Part shown: positions 8,423 to 16,305 of the stretch, one piece after another | Position numbering within the stretch: position 1 is the stretch's first letter | Layout: the number at the start of each line of letters is the position of its first letter | Origin: Fibrobacteria bacterium | GTDB taxonomy: Bacteria > Fibrobacterota > Fibrobacteria > UBA11236 | Direction: 5' to 3' | Assembly (NCBI GenBank): GCA_025360005.1 | Contig: JANYDA010000004.1 | Coordinates: 17,924-81,923 of the forward strand | Length of the DNA stretch: 64,000 bases | Notes under the pieces: model-generated | Seen by the model: the letters and a program-made list of their open reading frames with translations, nothing else | Databases searched by the model: none | What the model was told of the DNA's origin: nothing | Position numbers and translations under genes: made by a program

Positions 8423-8953
8423 TCATTGGTACACCCCGCCGGAGAGCAGGATGTTCGGGAATTTGCTTTCGCGCATCACGTCCATGGCGGTGATGATGTC
8501 CTGGTACACGATGTTGGAATCGATCAGGAGCACCACGTTCTCAGAAGTCGGGTATTCCTCTTTCAGCTTTTTCATGAAGCCGCCCAGGGTGGGATAGTCG
8601 TAACCTTTTGCGCTCTTAGGGATGGGATCGAGTTTGCGCCCTTCGCCGATCACCTGGAATCCGCTTTCGCTCACCACCACGGTGATGTCCACGTCCGGGC
8701 CCTTGTCTTTGCTGGAGTCGGCCGCGGCCTGGGTTTCCCCGCCGCCGCCTTGGGCCGGAGGCAGATTGAATTTGATCACGGCGATTTGGGTAAAGACCAC
8801 CATGGTCACCAGGAAGGAGATGAGGATGATAAGCATGTTCATCATCGGCGTCATGTCCAGATCGATGGGCGTTCCCTCGGTTAACCCTCCTCTGGAAGTG
8901 ATCCCTCCCCGGGACTTGCCCCCCGAAGACGGTCCGGAAACGGATCCGCTCAT
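8423..8953 (-). CDS. ExbD/TolR-like protein A (membrane Asp replaced by Asn)
   Basis: 176 aa. A Gly/Ser-rich cytoplasmic start is followed by IDLDMTPMMNMLIILISFL, the single membrane helix, then a periplasmic domain containing GGGGETQAAADSSKD and VVLLIDSNIVYQDIITAMDVMRES, typical of ExbD/TolR. In the family the helix begins PLVDV or similar, with an essential Asp; here the codon is AAC (PMMN), so the proton-relay residue is Asn. The other TolR-like gene in the operon keeps Asp. The start overlaps the TolQ-like stop by 4 bp. It may be a structural partner rather than the proton-carrying subunit. Confidence 0.87.
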   Translation of the reverse strand: MSGSVSGPSSGGKSRGGITSRGGLTEGTPIDLDMTPMMNMLIILISFLVTMVVFTQIAVIKFNLPPAQGGGGETQAAADSSKDKGPDVDITVVVSESGFQVIGEGRKLDPIPKSAKGYDYPTLGGFMKKLKEEYPTSENVVLLIDSNIVYQDIITAMDVMRESKFPNILLSGGVYQ

Positions 8954-9636
8954 CCCTGTTGGCCCGCCGCGCCGGGGGCCTGCCTGCGGTCCGGATTGGT
9001 TTTGCGCTGGGCGTTCAGGAAATTCACCAGGCGCAGCACGGTCTCATCGATCTGCTCCAGCAACTGATTGGATTTGGATCCCAGCCAGGTGAAGGCCACC
9101 ATGCAGATCATGGCCGACATCAGTCCCAAGGCGGTGGCGTTCAAGGCCAAGGTGATTCCGCGCGCCAGCAGCTTGCTTTTCTGGGACGGGTCCGCGGATT
9201 CCAGAGCGGAGAAGGCTTCCTGCAATCCGAAGATGGTTCCCAACAGGCCCACCAGGGTGCAGAGGTTGGCAAGCAAGCCCAGGTAATGGGTCCTTTTTTG
9301 GAGCCGGGGCACCTCCCGCAGCGCCACTTCTTCCAGGGCGTCCTTGATTTCCTCCGCCGTGGAGGATTGCTCGTACTTCCAGATGCCGGCCTCAAGGATC
9401 AGTCCTAGCGGGGTCCCGGTGGCATTGCAAAGCTTCCTGGCATCGGCGATTTTTTCCTTTCGGATCAAGGCCGTGGTGTCTGCCAGGAGTTTCTTTGCGT
9501 TAACGCGGCATTTGATAAAGAAAAACCAGATCCGCTCGAAAATGACCGATAAACCCAATCCCAGCAAGCCCAGGATCAAGTATTCAACAGCCCCCCCTTC
9601 GTCCACGAATTTGGCAATTTTCATCAGGATTTCCAT
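8950..9636 (-). CDS. MotA/TolQ/ExbB proton channel family protein
   Basis: 228 aa, first gene of the motor operon. Three membrane helices are visible: VEYLILGLLGLGLSVIFERI (about 16-36), YLGLLANLCTLVGLLGTIFG (about 126-146) and LALNATALGLMSAMICMVAF (about 165-190), with the large cytoplasmic loop between the first and second. The GLLGTIFGLQEAF stretch is the family hallmark. A good Shine-Dalgarno (AGAGGT) precedes the ATG at 9636. It forms the pentameric proton channel with the two TolR-like proteins encoded immediately downstream. A TolQ plus two TolR homologues followed by an AgmX-like protein is the composition of the Myxococcus Agl-type motor, but ExbB systems of other kinds cannot be excluded. 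Confidence 0.9.
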   Translation of the reverse strand: MEILMKIAKFVDEGGAVEYLILGLLGLGLSVIFERIWFFFIKCRVNAKKLLADTTALIRKEKIADARKLCNATGTPLGLILEAGIWKYEQSSTAEEIKDALEEVALREVPRLQKRTHYLGLLANLCTLVGLLGTIFGLQEAFSALESADPSQKSKLLARGITLALNATALGLMSAMICMVAFTWLGSKSNQLLEQIDETVLRLVNFLNAQRKTNPDRRQAPGAAGQQG

Positions 9637-9951
9637 AAAACCTCTGGCTTTCCAAACAACGGCGTGATGCTGCGATTATCCCATTCCGGGAATTTTGCAT
9701 GCAATGGAACCCGGGGAAGAAGAGGTAATAAGGGGGTAAACTCGGTCCGGCTTGCAAAGACGCTGTGGGGGCTCAGGCAACCTTTCGATGGGAAAGATGG
9801 GATTCAGGGGAGGTGGGTTTAGGCCCTGATTTCCCCTCTAATCCAACAAAAAACGCGCATTTTCTTGCCCCGGTCCCTTGTGCATTCTCCGGATCCGCTA
9901 TATATTGCTAAGCATCGGACACGGTTCCCCACCGTTTTTAAGGAAGGACTT
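9637..9951. other. Divergent intergenic region
   Basis: 315 bp between the TolQ-like gene (leftwards) and the small secreted SH3-like gene (rightwards). It must hold both promoters. A candidate sigma-70 promoter for the rightward gene is listed separately. I see no ORF, repeat or strong hairpin. Confidence 0.6.
9878..9906 (+). promoter_or_regulatory. Candidate sigma-70 promoter
   Basis: TTGTGC at 9878-9883 and TATATT at 9901-9906 are separated by 17 bp. They lie 45 bp before the ATG at 9952, which has a strong AAGGAAGG ribosome site. Read from sequence only. Confidence 0.4.
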
Positions 9952-10410
9952 ATGAAGAAGATTATCGCTTTCCTCCTGCTCGGCTTGGCCACGTTTGCCA
10001 TGGCGGGATCCAAGACTGAAACCTCCACGGTCACCCGGATCAAATCCGGCGGCGCCGCCATCTATAAATCGGAGGCATCGGATGAAGGCGATAAGATCGC
10101 CGATCTTGGGACCGGCGATGAAGTGACAATCTTGAAGCAGAGCAAAGCGCGTTCGATGATCAAGACCTCCGGTAATATCAAGGGTTGGGTGGAAAACAGC
10201 ACCATCGAAAAAGTGAAGATCACCAGCGGTGGTTCCCACAACCTGAAAGACGTCGAAGTCGTGGGCTGGCTGGACAATCCTTCCGCCGTTTATATCTTGG
10301 ATAATTCCAATCCCGATATGAACGCACTTCCCCTGGATCGCAATTTCAGCAGCGAAATCGTCGAGAAAAAGGACCGCGAAGAAGTAGAGCGCGCCTACGA
10401 CGAGAACTAG
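9952..10410 (+). CDS. Small secreted protein with SH3-like domain
   Basis: 152 aa. Signal peptide MKKIIAFLLLGLATFAMAG with cleavage near residue 18. The mature part has the feel of a bacterial SH3 (SH3b) domain: strand-rich VTRIKSGGAAIYKSEASDEG, DLGTGDEVTILKQSKARSMI, and GNIKGWVENSTI, where a GWV near the end of the barrel is typical. The C-terminal third (DNSNPDMNALPLDRNFSSE..) is charged and ends ERAYDEN. ATG chosen because AAGGAAGG lies 6-9 bp upstream; longer in-frame extensions lack a signal peptide at their start. It is a single gene followed by its own terminator. SH3b proteins usually bind cell-wall peptides; the exact role is unknown. Confidence 0.7.
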   Translation: MKKIIAFLLLGLATFAMAGSKTETSTVTRIKSGGAAIYKSEASDEGDKIADLGTGDEVTILKQSKARSMIKTSGNIKGWVENSTIEKVKITSGGSHNLKDVEVVGWLDNPSAVYILDNSNPDMNALPLDRNFSSEIVEKKDREEVERAYDEN

Positions 10411-10462
10411 GTATATTGGAAATATGTAAGCGGCTGGGCTGGACCTGGACCGTTGAAGGGAA

Positions 10463-10490
10463 GGGCCTCTGAGGAGGTCCTTTTTTATTT
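10463..10490 (+). terminator. Rho-independent terminator
   Basis: GGGCCTC (10463-10469) pairs with GAGGTCC (10474-10480; one G-T pair) around a TGAG loop and is followed by TTTTTTATTT. It sits 52 bp after the SH3-like gene. Confidence 0.8.
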
Positions 10491-10525
10491 CTGAGCCTTG
10501 TGGGCTGCTGAGGTCTTAACGAAGC

Positions 10526-11521
10526 TCACCATCCCTCTTGCCGAATCCCCTTTTCACCTATAAGGGCGCGGATTTCGCCTTTGAGATCGGGGAGGCCGGC
10601 GCCGGTGATGGCGGAGGTCTTCACGATCTGGCAGCCTTCCTTCTTGAAGCGCTTGTCCAATTTGAAATCGCCCAGATCCGCTTTGTTGAGCACGATAAGC
10701 TTGGGCTTGGTCAGGAGCAAGGGATGGAACTTTTCCATTTCCTTGCGCAGGATCTGGTATTGGCCAAAGGGATCCTTTTCGCTGCTGTCCAGAACATAGG
10801 CCAGGCAGAAACTCCGTTCCACGTGCCGCAAGAATTGATGGCCAAGGCCTTTGCCTTCTGCGGCGCCTTCGATAAGGCCGGGAATGTCCACCAGCACGAA
10901 ACTTTTGCCCGGGGCCACTTCCACTATTCCCAGCACGGGTTTCAGAGTGGTGAATGGATAATCCGCCACCTTGGGCGTGGCCGAGGAGAGCTTGCGGATG
11001 ATGGAGCTTTTACCCGCGTTTGGGAATCCCACCAGGCCGCAATCCGCCACCAGTTTCAATTCCAGCAGGAGCTTGCGGGAAATGCCCTCCGTACCGGGGC
11101 CGCATTTGCGCGGGGCCCGATTGGTGCTGCTCTTGAAGGCCGTGTTCCCCAAACCTCCTTTGCCTCCCTCCGCAGCGACGAAAGTTTGGCCGTCATCTTT
11201 GAGATCGGAGAGCAGCTCGCCGGTCACCAGATCCTTGACTAAGGTACCCATCGGTACCGTGATCACAATATCTTTTCCGCTGCGGCCCGTGCACATGGAG
11301 GTGCCGCCGCCTTCGCCGCGTTCCGCCCGGAAGATGCGTTTGTTGCCGATGTCGTAGAGAGTGTGCACGCCCGAGGTTGCTTGCAAAATGATATGCCCGC
11401 CGCGGCCGCCGTTACCGCCGCTGGGACCTCCGAGCGGGACGAATTTCTCCCGCCGGAAACTGATCATGCCTTTACCGCCATGGCCAGCATGGACTTCCAA
11501 TTTCGATTCATCAATGAACAT
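10526..11521 (-). CDS. obgE: Obg family GTPase (ribosome assembly / stress)
   Basis: 331 aa from the ATG at 11521. The N-terminal glycine-rich Obg fold is clear (LEVHAGHGGKGMISFRREKF, PSGGNGGRGG, GEGGGTSMCTGRSGKD), followed by the G domain with G1 GFPNAGKSS, G3 DIPGLIEGA, G4 NKAD and G5 SAITGAGL. Members bind the 50S subunit and couple GTP hydrolysis to ribosome maturation. The frame is open for another 21 codons upstream, but MFIDESKLEVHAG is the conserved start. No C-terminal OCT-type extension is present, so this is the short form. The usual neighbours rplU and rpmA are not adjacent. The gene converges on the preceding plus-strand gene. Confidence 0.96.
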   Translation of the reverse strand: MFIDESKLEVHAGHGGKGMISFRREKFVPLGGPSGGNGGRGGHIILQATSGVHTLYDIGNKRIFRAERGEGGGTSMCTGRSGKDIVITVPMGTLVKDLVTGELLSDLKDDGQTFVAAEGGKGGLGNTAFKSSTNRAPRKCGPGTEGISRKLLLELKLVADCGLVGFPNAGKSSIIRKLSSATPKVADYPFTTLKPVLGIVEVAPGKSFVLVDIPGLIEGAAEGKGLGHQFLRHVERSFCLAYVLDSSEKDPFGQYQILRKEMEKFHPLLLTKPKLIVLNKADLGDFKLDKRFKKEGCQIVKTSAITGAGLPDLKGEIRALIGEKGIRQEGW

Positions 11522-11967
11522 GCCGGTAAATTTAGTAAACAAGCGCTCGCGGAGCGCTCGCCATGCACGCAAAGCGTGTGCCATTCGGTTGACGCTTCCG
11601 GAGGCCGCACTCGTTGGGCGAAACGCTGTTGCTTTTTTGGGGCTTCTCCGGCAGGGGACACCGCTTACGAGCGCTTACCCGTCATCTCGGATGCCCTCCA
11701 GCCCTTATGGGTGGCGGGCTGGAGATGTATTCACACTTCCCGCCAATCGTATCCTTTCCATCCCGTGATGCCGGCATGGCCAGGCATCCGGTCCTTTTGC
11801 CAGGTGTGACAATTGCGATCACAAAGCAAGATGATGGGCGTACGTTCCGTACGTAGCATTTTTCTCCAGGAACTTGAGAGGTTTGATACCCGTTGTTAAC
11901 TTGATCGAATTCATGGTGCCCGGATCGCATCCGGCGTTTAGACCACCAGTATAGGGAGTTGCCATCG
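11522..11967. other. Intergenic region with two perfect hairpins
   Basis: 446 bp between divergent obgE and the small HTH gene. A perfect 9-bp stem CTCCAGCCC / GGGCTGGAG lies at 11696-11704 and 11716-11724 with an 11-nt loop. CGTACG-TTC-CGTACG lies at 11839-11853 and is followed by TAGCATTTTT. The second could be an operator for a dimeric regulator or a weak terminator. No convincing ORF is seen. Confidence 0.55.
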
Positions 11968-12219
11968 ATGTCAAAGAAAAGATTCGTGACGACCGGCGAG
12001 ATCGCCAAGATATGCGAAGTCAGCCCCAAGACCGTCATCGCCTGGATCGAGCGCAAACAATTGCGGTCCTTCCGGATCGGACGGGGTCCCCGCAAGGTTA
12101 CCCTTGCGGATTTGTATGATTTCCTGGGATCGAGGAATTTCCCGATCGGATCGCTTGAGGAGCTCACGAAGATGCTCGAGGATCAGGCGACGCGGGAAGT
12201 ATTGGTCCCCGTAGTCTAG
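11968..12219 (+). CDS. Small MerR/excisionase-like helix-turn-helix protein
   Basis: 83 aa. RFVTTGEIAKICEVSPKTVIAWIERKQL is a winged HTH of the MerR/excisionase (HTH_17) type: sensor-like first helix, turn at EVSP, recognition helix TVIAWI. The wing FRIGRGPRKVTLADLYDFL follows. The remaining C-terminus is an acidic helix. ATG at 11968 is preferred over the upstream TTG because AGGGAG lies 9 bp before it. Such one-domain proteins act as DNA-binding adaptors or excisionases; no integrase is adjacent, so a regulatory role is more likely. It converges on the NtrC-type regulator gene, which ends 52 bp away. Confidence 0.75.
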   Translation: MSKKRFVTTGEIAKICEVSPKTVIAWIERKQLRSFRIGRGPRKVTLADLYDFLGSRNFPIGSLEELTKMLEDQATREVLVPVV

Positions 12220-12271
12220 GCCATTCCGGCTGCCAAAGTCCGCTCCCGGATGCCCGTCCGATGGGGACGAT

Positions 12272-13717
12272 TCAGCCGGTCCGGGCCAAGCCCGCACCGC
12301 CTTTTCCTTCCGCGCTATTACCGGCTTGCCGCAACTCCTTGCTGTTGATCCCCAGTTTCTTCATTTTGTTATGGAGAGCGGTTCTGGTTATCTCCATCAC
12401 CTTGGCGGCATCGGACACGCTCCATCCGCTGCTCTTGAGCTTCGCAAGCACGAAGTCGCGTTCGATTTTCCGCAAATGGTTTTTCAAGGTAGGGTAGGTC
12501 TGCTTATCCAGGGCCACGACCAGCGGCTGCGCAGTCTGGGTTGATCCCGTTTTCAGATAGGCTTCTACTTCCTGTTTGGAGATGTGGCCGGACTTGGCGA
12601 AAGAGATGGCGCGCTGGATGATGTTCTCCAATTCGCGGATGTTGCCCGGATAGGCGTAATGGGTCAGCAGTTCCAGGGCATCATCGGTGACGCCCACCTT
12701 CACGGCATTCCGCTTCTGGTGCTTGGCCAGGAAATGGCGCACCAGTAGGGGGACATCCACGATACGGGAGCGCAGCGGCGGAAGCTGGATGGGGATCACG
12801 TTAAGGCGGTAGTACAGATCCTCGCGGAAATGCCCTTGCTTGATGGCCTCTTCCAGGTTGCGATTGGTGGCTGCGATGACGCGCACGTTGACATGGCGGA
12901 CCTTGTTCTCGCCCACGCGGCGGAACTCCCCTTCCTGCAGGATCCGCAACAGCTTAGTCTGGCTGCGGAGGGGGATGTCCCCGATTTCGTCGAGGAAGAT
13001 GGTTCCGTTGTCCGCCATTTCGAAAAGACCTTCCCGATCCGCCACGGCTCCGGAGAAAGCGCCCTTGGTATGGCCGAACAGCTCGCTTTCGATCAAGCCT
13101 TCCGAGATGGCGCAGCAATTGACGATAACGAAACCGGTGGCGGCCGCGGAAAGCTCTGCGCTGTAGATGGCGCGGGCCACCAATTCCTTGCCGGTACCGC
13201 TCTCCCCGCGGATAAGGACATGGCCGCGCGAATGCCGCGCTTTGTCGATGACGCGGAACACTTCGGCCATTTGTTCGGATCCGCCGATGATGTTCTGGGA
13301 GGCGTATCCGCTTTCGCCCAACTTCGCCAGCGGGCCCGCCTTGCTGCGCGTGCCTTTCTCGAAAGTCTTGGCCAGGGCAGCATGCAACTGGTCCGGATTG
13401 ATGGGCTTGAGCAGATAATCATCGGCGCCGATGGTCTGGGCCTTGCGAGCCACATCATAGGATCCGTGGGCGGTGAGGATAAAAACGGGCAATTCCGGCC
13501 GCAGCTGTTTCACCTTGCGCACCAAGGCGAAGCCGTCGATGCCGGGCATCACCAAGTCGGTAATGATCAGGTTGAATTTGCGCGCGCCCAGCAGTTCCAA
13601 CGCCTCTTCGCCGTTCTGGGCCAGATGCACGTCGTAGTTCGCCGCGGTCAGGATATCCTTCAGGTAAAAGGCGGTTATCTTCTCGTCGTCGACGATGAGG
13701 ATGGAGAGGTTAGCCAT
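12272..13717 (-). CDS. Sigma-54-dependent response regulator (NtrC family)
   Basis: 481 aa from the ATG at 13717. Receiver domain 1-120: acidic pair DDE at 10-12, phospho-acceptor Asp54 (LIITDLVMP), conserved Thr in FILTAHG and Lys in YLLKPI. AAA+ domain: Walker A GESGTGKE, sigma-54 contact loop GAFSGA, Walker B TIFLDEIGDI, and DLYYRLNVIPI. C-terminal Fis-type HTH: WSVSDAAKVMEITRTALHNKMKKLGI. The usual contact loop is GAFTGA; here Thr is Ser. Phosphorylation would allow it to drive sigma-54 promoters. No histidine kinase is adjacent, so it is an orphan in this window. The start at 13762 gives a less family-like N-terminus. Confidence 0.93.
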   Translation of the reverse strand: MANLSILIVDDEKITAFYLKDILTAANYDVHLAQNGEEALELLGARKFNLIITDLVMPGIDGFALVRKVKQLRPELPVFILTAHGSYDVARKAQTIGADDYLLKPINPDQLHAALAKTFEKGTRSKAGPLAKLGESGYASQNIIGGSEQMAEVFRVIDKARHSRGHVLIRGESGTGKELVARAIYSAELSAAATGFVIVNCCAISEGLIESELFGHTKGAFSGAVADREGLFEMADNGTIFLDEIGDIPLRSQTKLLRILQEGEFRRVGENKVRHVNVRVIAATNRNLEEAIKQGHFREDLYYRLNVIPIQLPPLRSRIVDVPLLVRHFLAKHQKRNAVKVGVTDDALELLTHYAYPGNIRELENIIQRAISFAKSGHISKQEVEAYLKTGSTQTAQPLVVALDKQTYPTLKNHLRKIERDFVLAKLKSSGWSVSDAAKVMEITRTALHNKMKKLGINSKELRQAGNSAEGKGGAGLARTG

Positions 13718-13756
13718 GGGAAAGCGGGGAGGGTGGGGGGAGGCAAGAAAGGATTC

Positions 13757-13908
13757 TTGCAAATTGAAAATCGCAAATTGAAAATCGCAAATTGAGGCGG
13801 GTCCTCAATTTGGGGCGAGGGAATGCGAATGCATTGCGCGCTACGAGACCGTGCCCGAACACGATTCTTACAATTTTGAATTTGCGATTTTCAATTTGCA
13901 TATTGCAA
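13757..13908. repeat. Heptad repeat element, copy 2 (inverted arms)
   Basis: The left arm 13757-13797 consists of TTGCAAA, TTGAAAA, TCGCAAA, TTGAAAA, TCGCAAA and TTGAGG. The right arm (about 13871-13908), read on the minus strand, has units TTGAAAA, TCGCAAA and TTCAAAA in the same phase. The loop holds the 17-nt core GGGAATGCGAATGCATT (13819-13835) that is also found in copy 1. The element fills most of the gap upstream of the response regulator. Confidence 0.78.
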
Positions 13909-13963
13909 TCCATCCCGGCTGACAATATAGCCAACACCACGCCGGACCGTACCCGATCCCGGC

Positions 13964-16213
13964 CTATCCGGCAGCTTGCCAGCTCTTGACCAGTTCCGCG
14001 TAGATTTTCGGGTAGGTATTGGCGGTATCCTTCTCGAAAGTGGCCAGGCCGCAGCGGGGCTTGATGGACAGCCGCGTGCCGTTGGGAAGGGCGACTTGGC
14101 GGTTGAAGTTTTCCTGGAACTTCTTCACGATGGTAGGCGCCGCGTCCAGCCTGGTCATGGGCAGCACCACCAGGAAACGGTTGAATGTGAGATAGCCAAC
14201 GAAGTCCGATTCGCGCAGGTATTTGCGCATGTCCCCGATGAGGACGTTCTGGAGCCCGCGCAGCGCATCCCCATGCTGTTCATGGCCGGCTTTATCCTCG
14301 GGCAATCCCTGGAAGGAGATGAGCAGGGCGCTGAAAGGGAGATTGTAGCGGACGGCGCGGCTGATCTCGGACTTGAAGAAGAAGTCCAAGACGGCTTTGA
14401 CATAGACGCCGGCGGGCAGCTCCTTGGACATGTGCTTCTCGCGGCGGGCGGCCATCTCCGCGCGCGCTTTCTGCATCACCTGTTGGCCAACGTCCCGCGC
14501 CACCGTCTCCGGATCCAGGGATTCCTTCACCTGGCCCATCACCTCTTCCATCTCTTTTTCGTCGGCGAACATCTCCAGCAGGAAATGCACCTTTTCCGCT
14601 TCCGTGGATTTGGAATCCCGCAATTGCGCCAGGGCCGCTTTGCCTTTCAGATCCACGATGGAACGTTGCATGCGCAGGCGCAGCTTCTGCTGACCCATGG
14701 CCCGCAACTCTTCCGGCATGCCCTTCTGGAGCAGTTCCTTGTTGACCTCCGCCTCCATCTGATGGAGCATGGAGCTGAGCTTGGTCGCTTCCTTGGGATT
14801 GGTCTCCATGCGGCCGCCCGCGGCTTCCCCCGCTTTTTCCACGAAGTCGGCCAGGGACTGGATCAGGTCCTCGGCGGAGTTCTCCCTGCTTACCTTGCGC
14901 GCTTCGCTGGCCAAAACAATCAACTGCGCGGCCTGCTGTGGATTCTCCTGCAGCTCGCGCAGAAGTTCATCATGGCTGATGCCCAGGCTGTTGCCGGCCT
15001 TCAGGAATTCCTGATAGCTCTGGTCCGCGCCCAGGATGGTATTGAGCTCGGACAGCAAGTTGAAGAATTCGATCAGGGGCACGCCCTGTTTGACCAGATC
15101 CACGCGGAAGAGAGTGAGAACCTTCTGCAGATGATGGCGATCCGGGACGATGCGTTGCACCACCTGGGCCATGCGTTTGGGGTTGCCTTTGCACTTCTGG
15201 TATTCGGCCATCACCAGCTGCGCGGCCGTTTGCACGAAGATTTCGTCGGCGGCATCGGTGAGGCGGTTGGCTTCGGCGAACTTTCCCGGCTCCATGGCCT
15301 TTGCGGAACCGGGCATGGCAAGGTCGCCGGGCCTGCCCACGGTTCCCGGTGAACCCGAAAAGTGCTGGGCCAGGCCCTGTTGCGCCTTCACCGCTTTGAG
15401 CAGTTCCGAACGCATATTGTACATGCCCGCCAGCAGATCCTCGATGGGAACATTGCCCTGCCCGGCCTCCGTGCGGAACGCGCCCACTACGTTCATCAGG
15501 CTTTGCTTGAGCGCATGCGCCTCGTTGCCGGGGTTCCCCGCGGAAGCTTTCAGGATGGCATCGGGGAAGGCGGAAGGGGATTCCAGGACCTTCAACAAGC
15601 TGAGATTCGCATTCATTTCCTGGGCGGTCAAATGCCCAAGGACCACGCGCATGGCTGCATCGTCGAAAGCGCTGCGCTCGCGGTGGGATTCGCCGGCGGG
15701 GATGGTGTGGGAGCCGCCGTCGCCGCCATGCCCGCCCACGCGGCCGGAACCGTTGCTGGTGACCGACTCGCCTTCCTTGACCGTTTGCAAGGAGACATTG
15801 TTGACGTTAAAACTGCGGATTCCCTGGTTGGTCAGATAAGCCAGGAAGCGGGCCGCATCCGCATGGGTGAGCGTGCAGGCGTCCAGGAAACGGGAAAAGT
15901 CTCGCAGCGAGAGGGGGGTGGAAACGCTGACGGATTCGATCCCGAAGCGGCGCAGATGATCGGCGATTTTCCGGTTGTTGGGCTGGTAGACCAGATCGAC
16001 GTGCCCGATGTAGTAACCGAATTCCTGGAAGAGCAGGGACAGCGATTTGTCATTGCCCAGGCATTTGCGAAGGGCTGCGAACACGCGCGGAATCATCTCC
16101 TGCGCCGCGGGATGATCGAAGGCGTAGGCTACGGTTCGCTGATAAAACAGGTTCCAGAGGCGCACCAGGTTTTCGGCATCGGTACGACTAAAACCTTTGG
16201 TATCTTGGCTCAT
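13964..16213 (-). CDS. Large cytosolic protein with degenerate GGDEF domain
   Basis: 749 aa, no signal peptide or membrane helix. Residues about 10-140 form a helical domain (VAYAFDHPAAQEM.., LRRFGIESVSVSTPLSLRDF) like the N-terminal input module seen in some HD-GYP or HEAT-containing signalling proteins. The middle is helical with long charged coils. The last 140 residues match the GGDEF fold (ALLISFQGLPEDKAGHEQHGD.., LPMTRLDAAPTIVKKFQE). The active-site signature is replaced: after RESD, five residues later, the expected GG[DE]EF reads TFNRF. Cyclase activity is therefore unlikely, but the RxxD inhibitory-site motif is in place, so c-di-GMP binding is possible. It is divergent from a Ser/Thr kinase gene, suggesting shared control. 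Confidence 0.75.
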   Translation of the reverse strand: MSQDTKGFSRTDAENLVRLWNLFYQRTVAYAFDHPAAQEMIPRVFAALRKCLGNDKSLSLLFQEFGYYIGHVDLVYQPNNRKIADHLRRFGIESVSVSTPLSLRDFSRFLDACTLTHADAARFLAYLTNQGIRSFNVNNVSLQTVKEGESVTSNGSGRVGGHGGDGGSHTIPAGESHRERSAFDDAAMRVVLGHLTAQEMNANLSLLKVLESPSAFPDAILKASAGNPGNEAHALKQSLMNVVGAFRTEAGQGNVPIEDLLAGMYNMRSELLKAVKAQQGLAQHFSGSPGTVGRPGDLAMPGSAKAMEPGKFAEANRLTDAADEIFVQTAAQLVMAEYQKCKGNPKRMAQVVQRIVPDRHHLQKVLTLFRVDLVKQGVPLIEFFNLLSELNTILGADQSYQEFLKAGNSLGISHDELLRELQENPQQAAQLIVLASEARKVSRENSAEDLIQSLADFVEKAGEAAGGRMETNPKEATKLSSMLHQMEAEVNKELLQKGMPEELRAMGQQKLRLRMQRSIVDLKGKAALAQLRDSKSTEAEKVHFLLEMFADEKEMEEVMGQVKESLDPETVARDVGQQVMQKARAEMAARREKHMSKELPAGVYVKAVLDFFFKSEISRAVRYNLPFSALLISFQGLPEDKAGHEQHGDALRGLQNVLIGDMRKYLRESDFVGYLTFNRFLVVLPMTRLDAAPTIVKKFQENFNRQVALPNGTRLSIKPRCGLATFEKDTANTYPKIYAELVKSWQAAG

Positions 16214-16305
16214 TAGACCCCGTTATTTTAGCCCTTTCCCGGCTGGACCGCCATATAATCCGGGTCAACTCCCAAGTTTCGCTATAGGTTTTGGGATATC
16301 GGTTA

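Noticed and set aside
3663..13908. CRISPR array reading of the heptad repeats
   Set aside because: Units are 7 nt with no spacers, so they do not fit CRISPR; no cas gene is present in the window.
13976..15352. 458-codon plus-strand frame opposite the degenerate-GGDEF gene
   Set aside because: Antisense of a long conserved minus-strand protein; no start site or motif.
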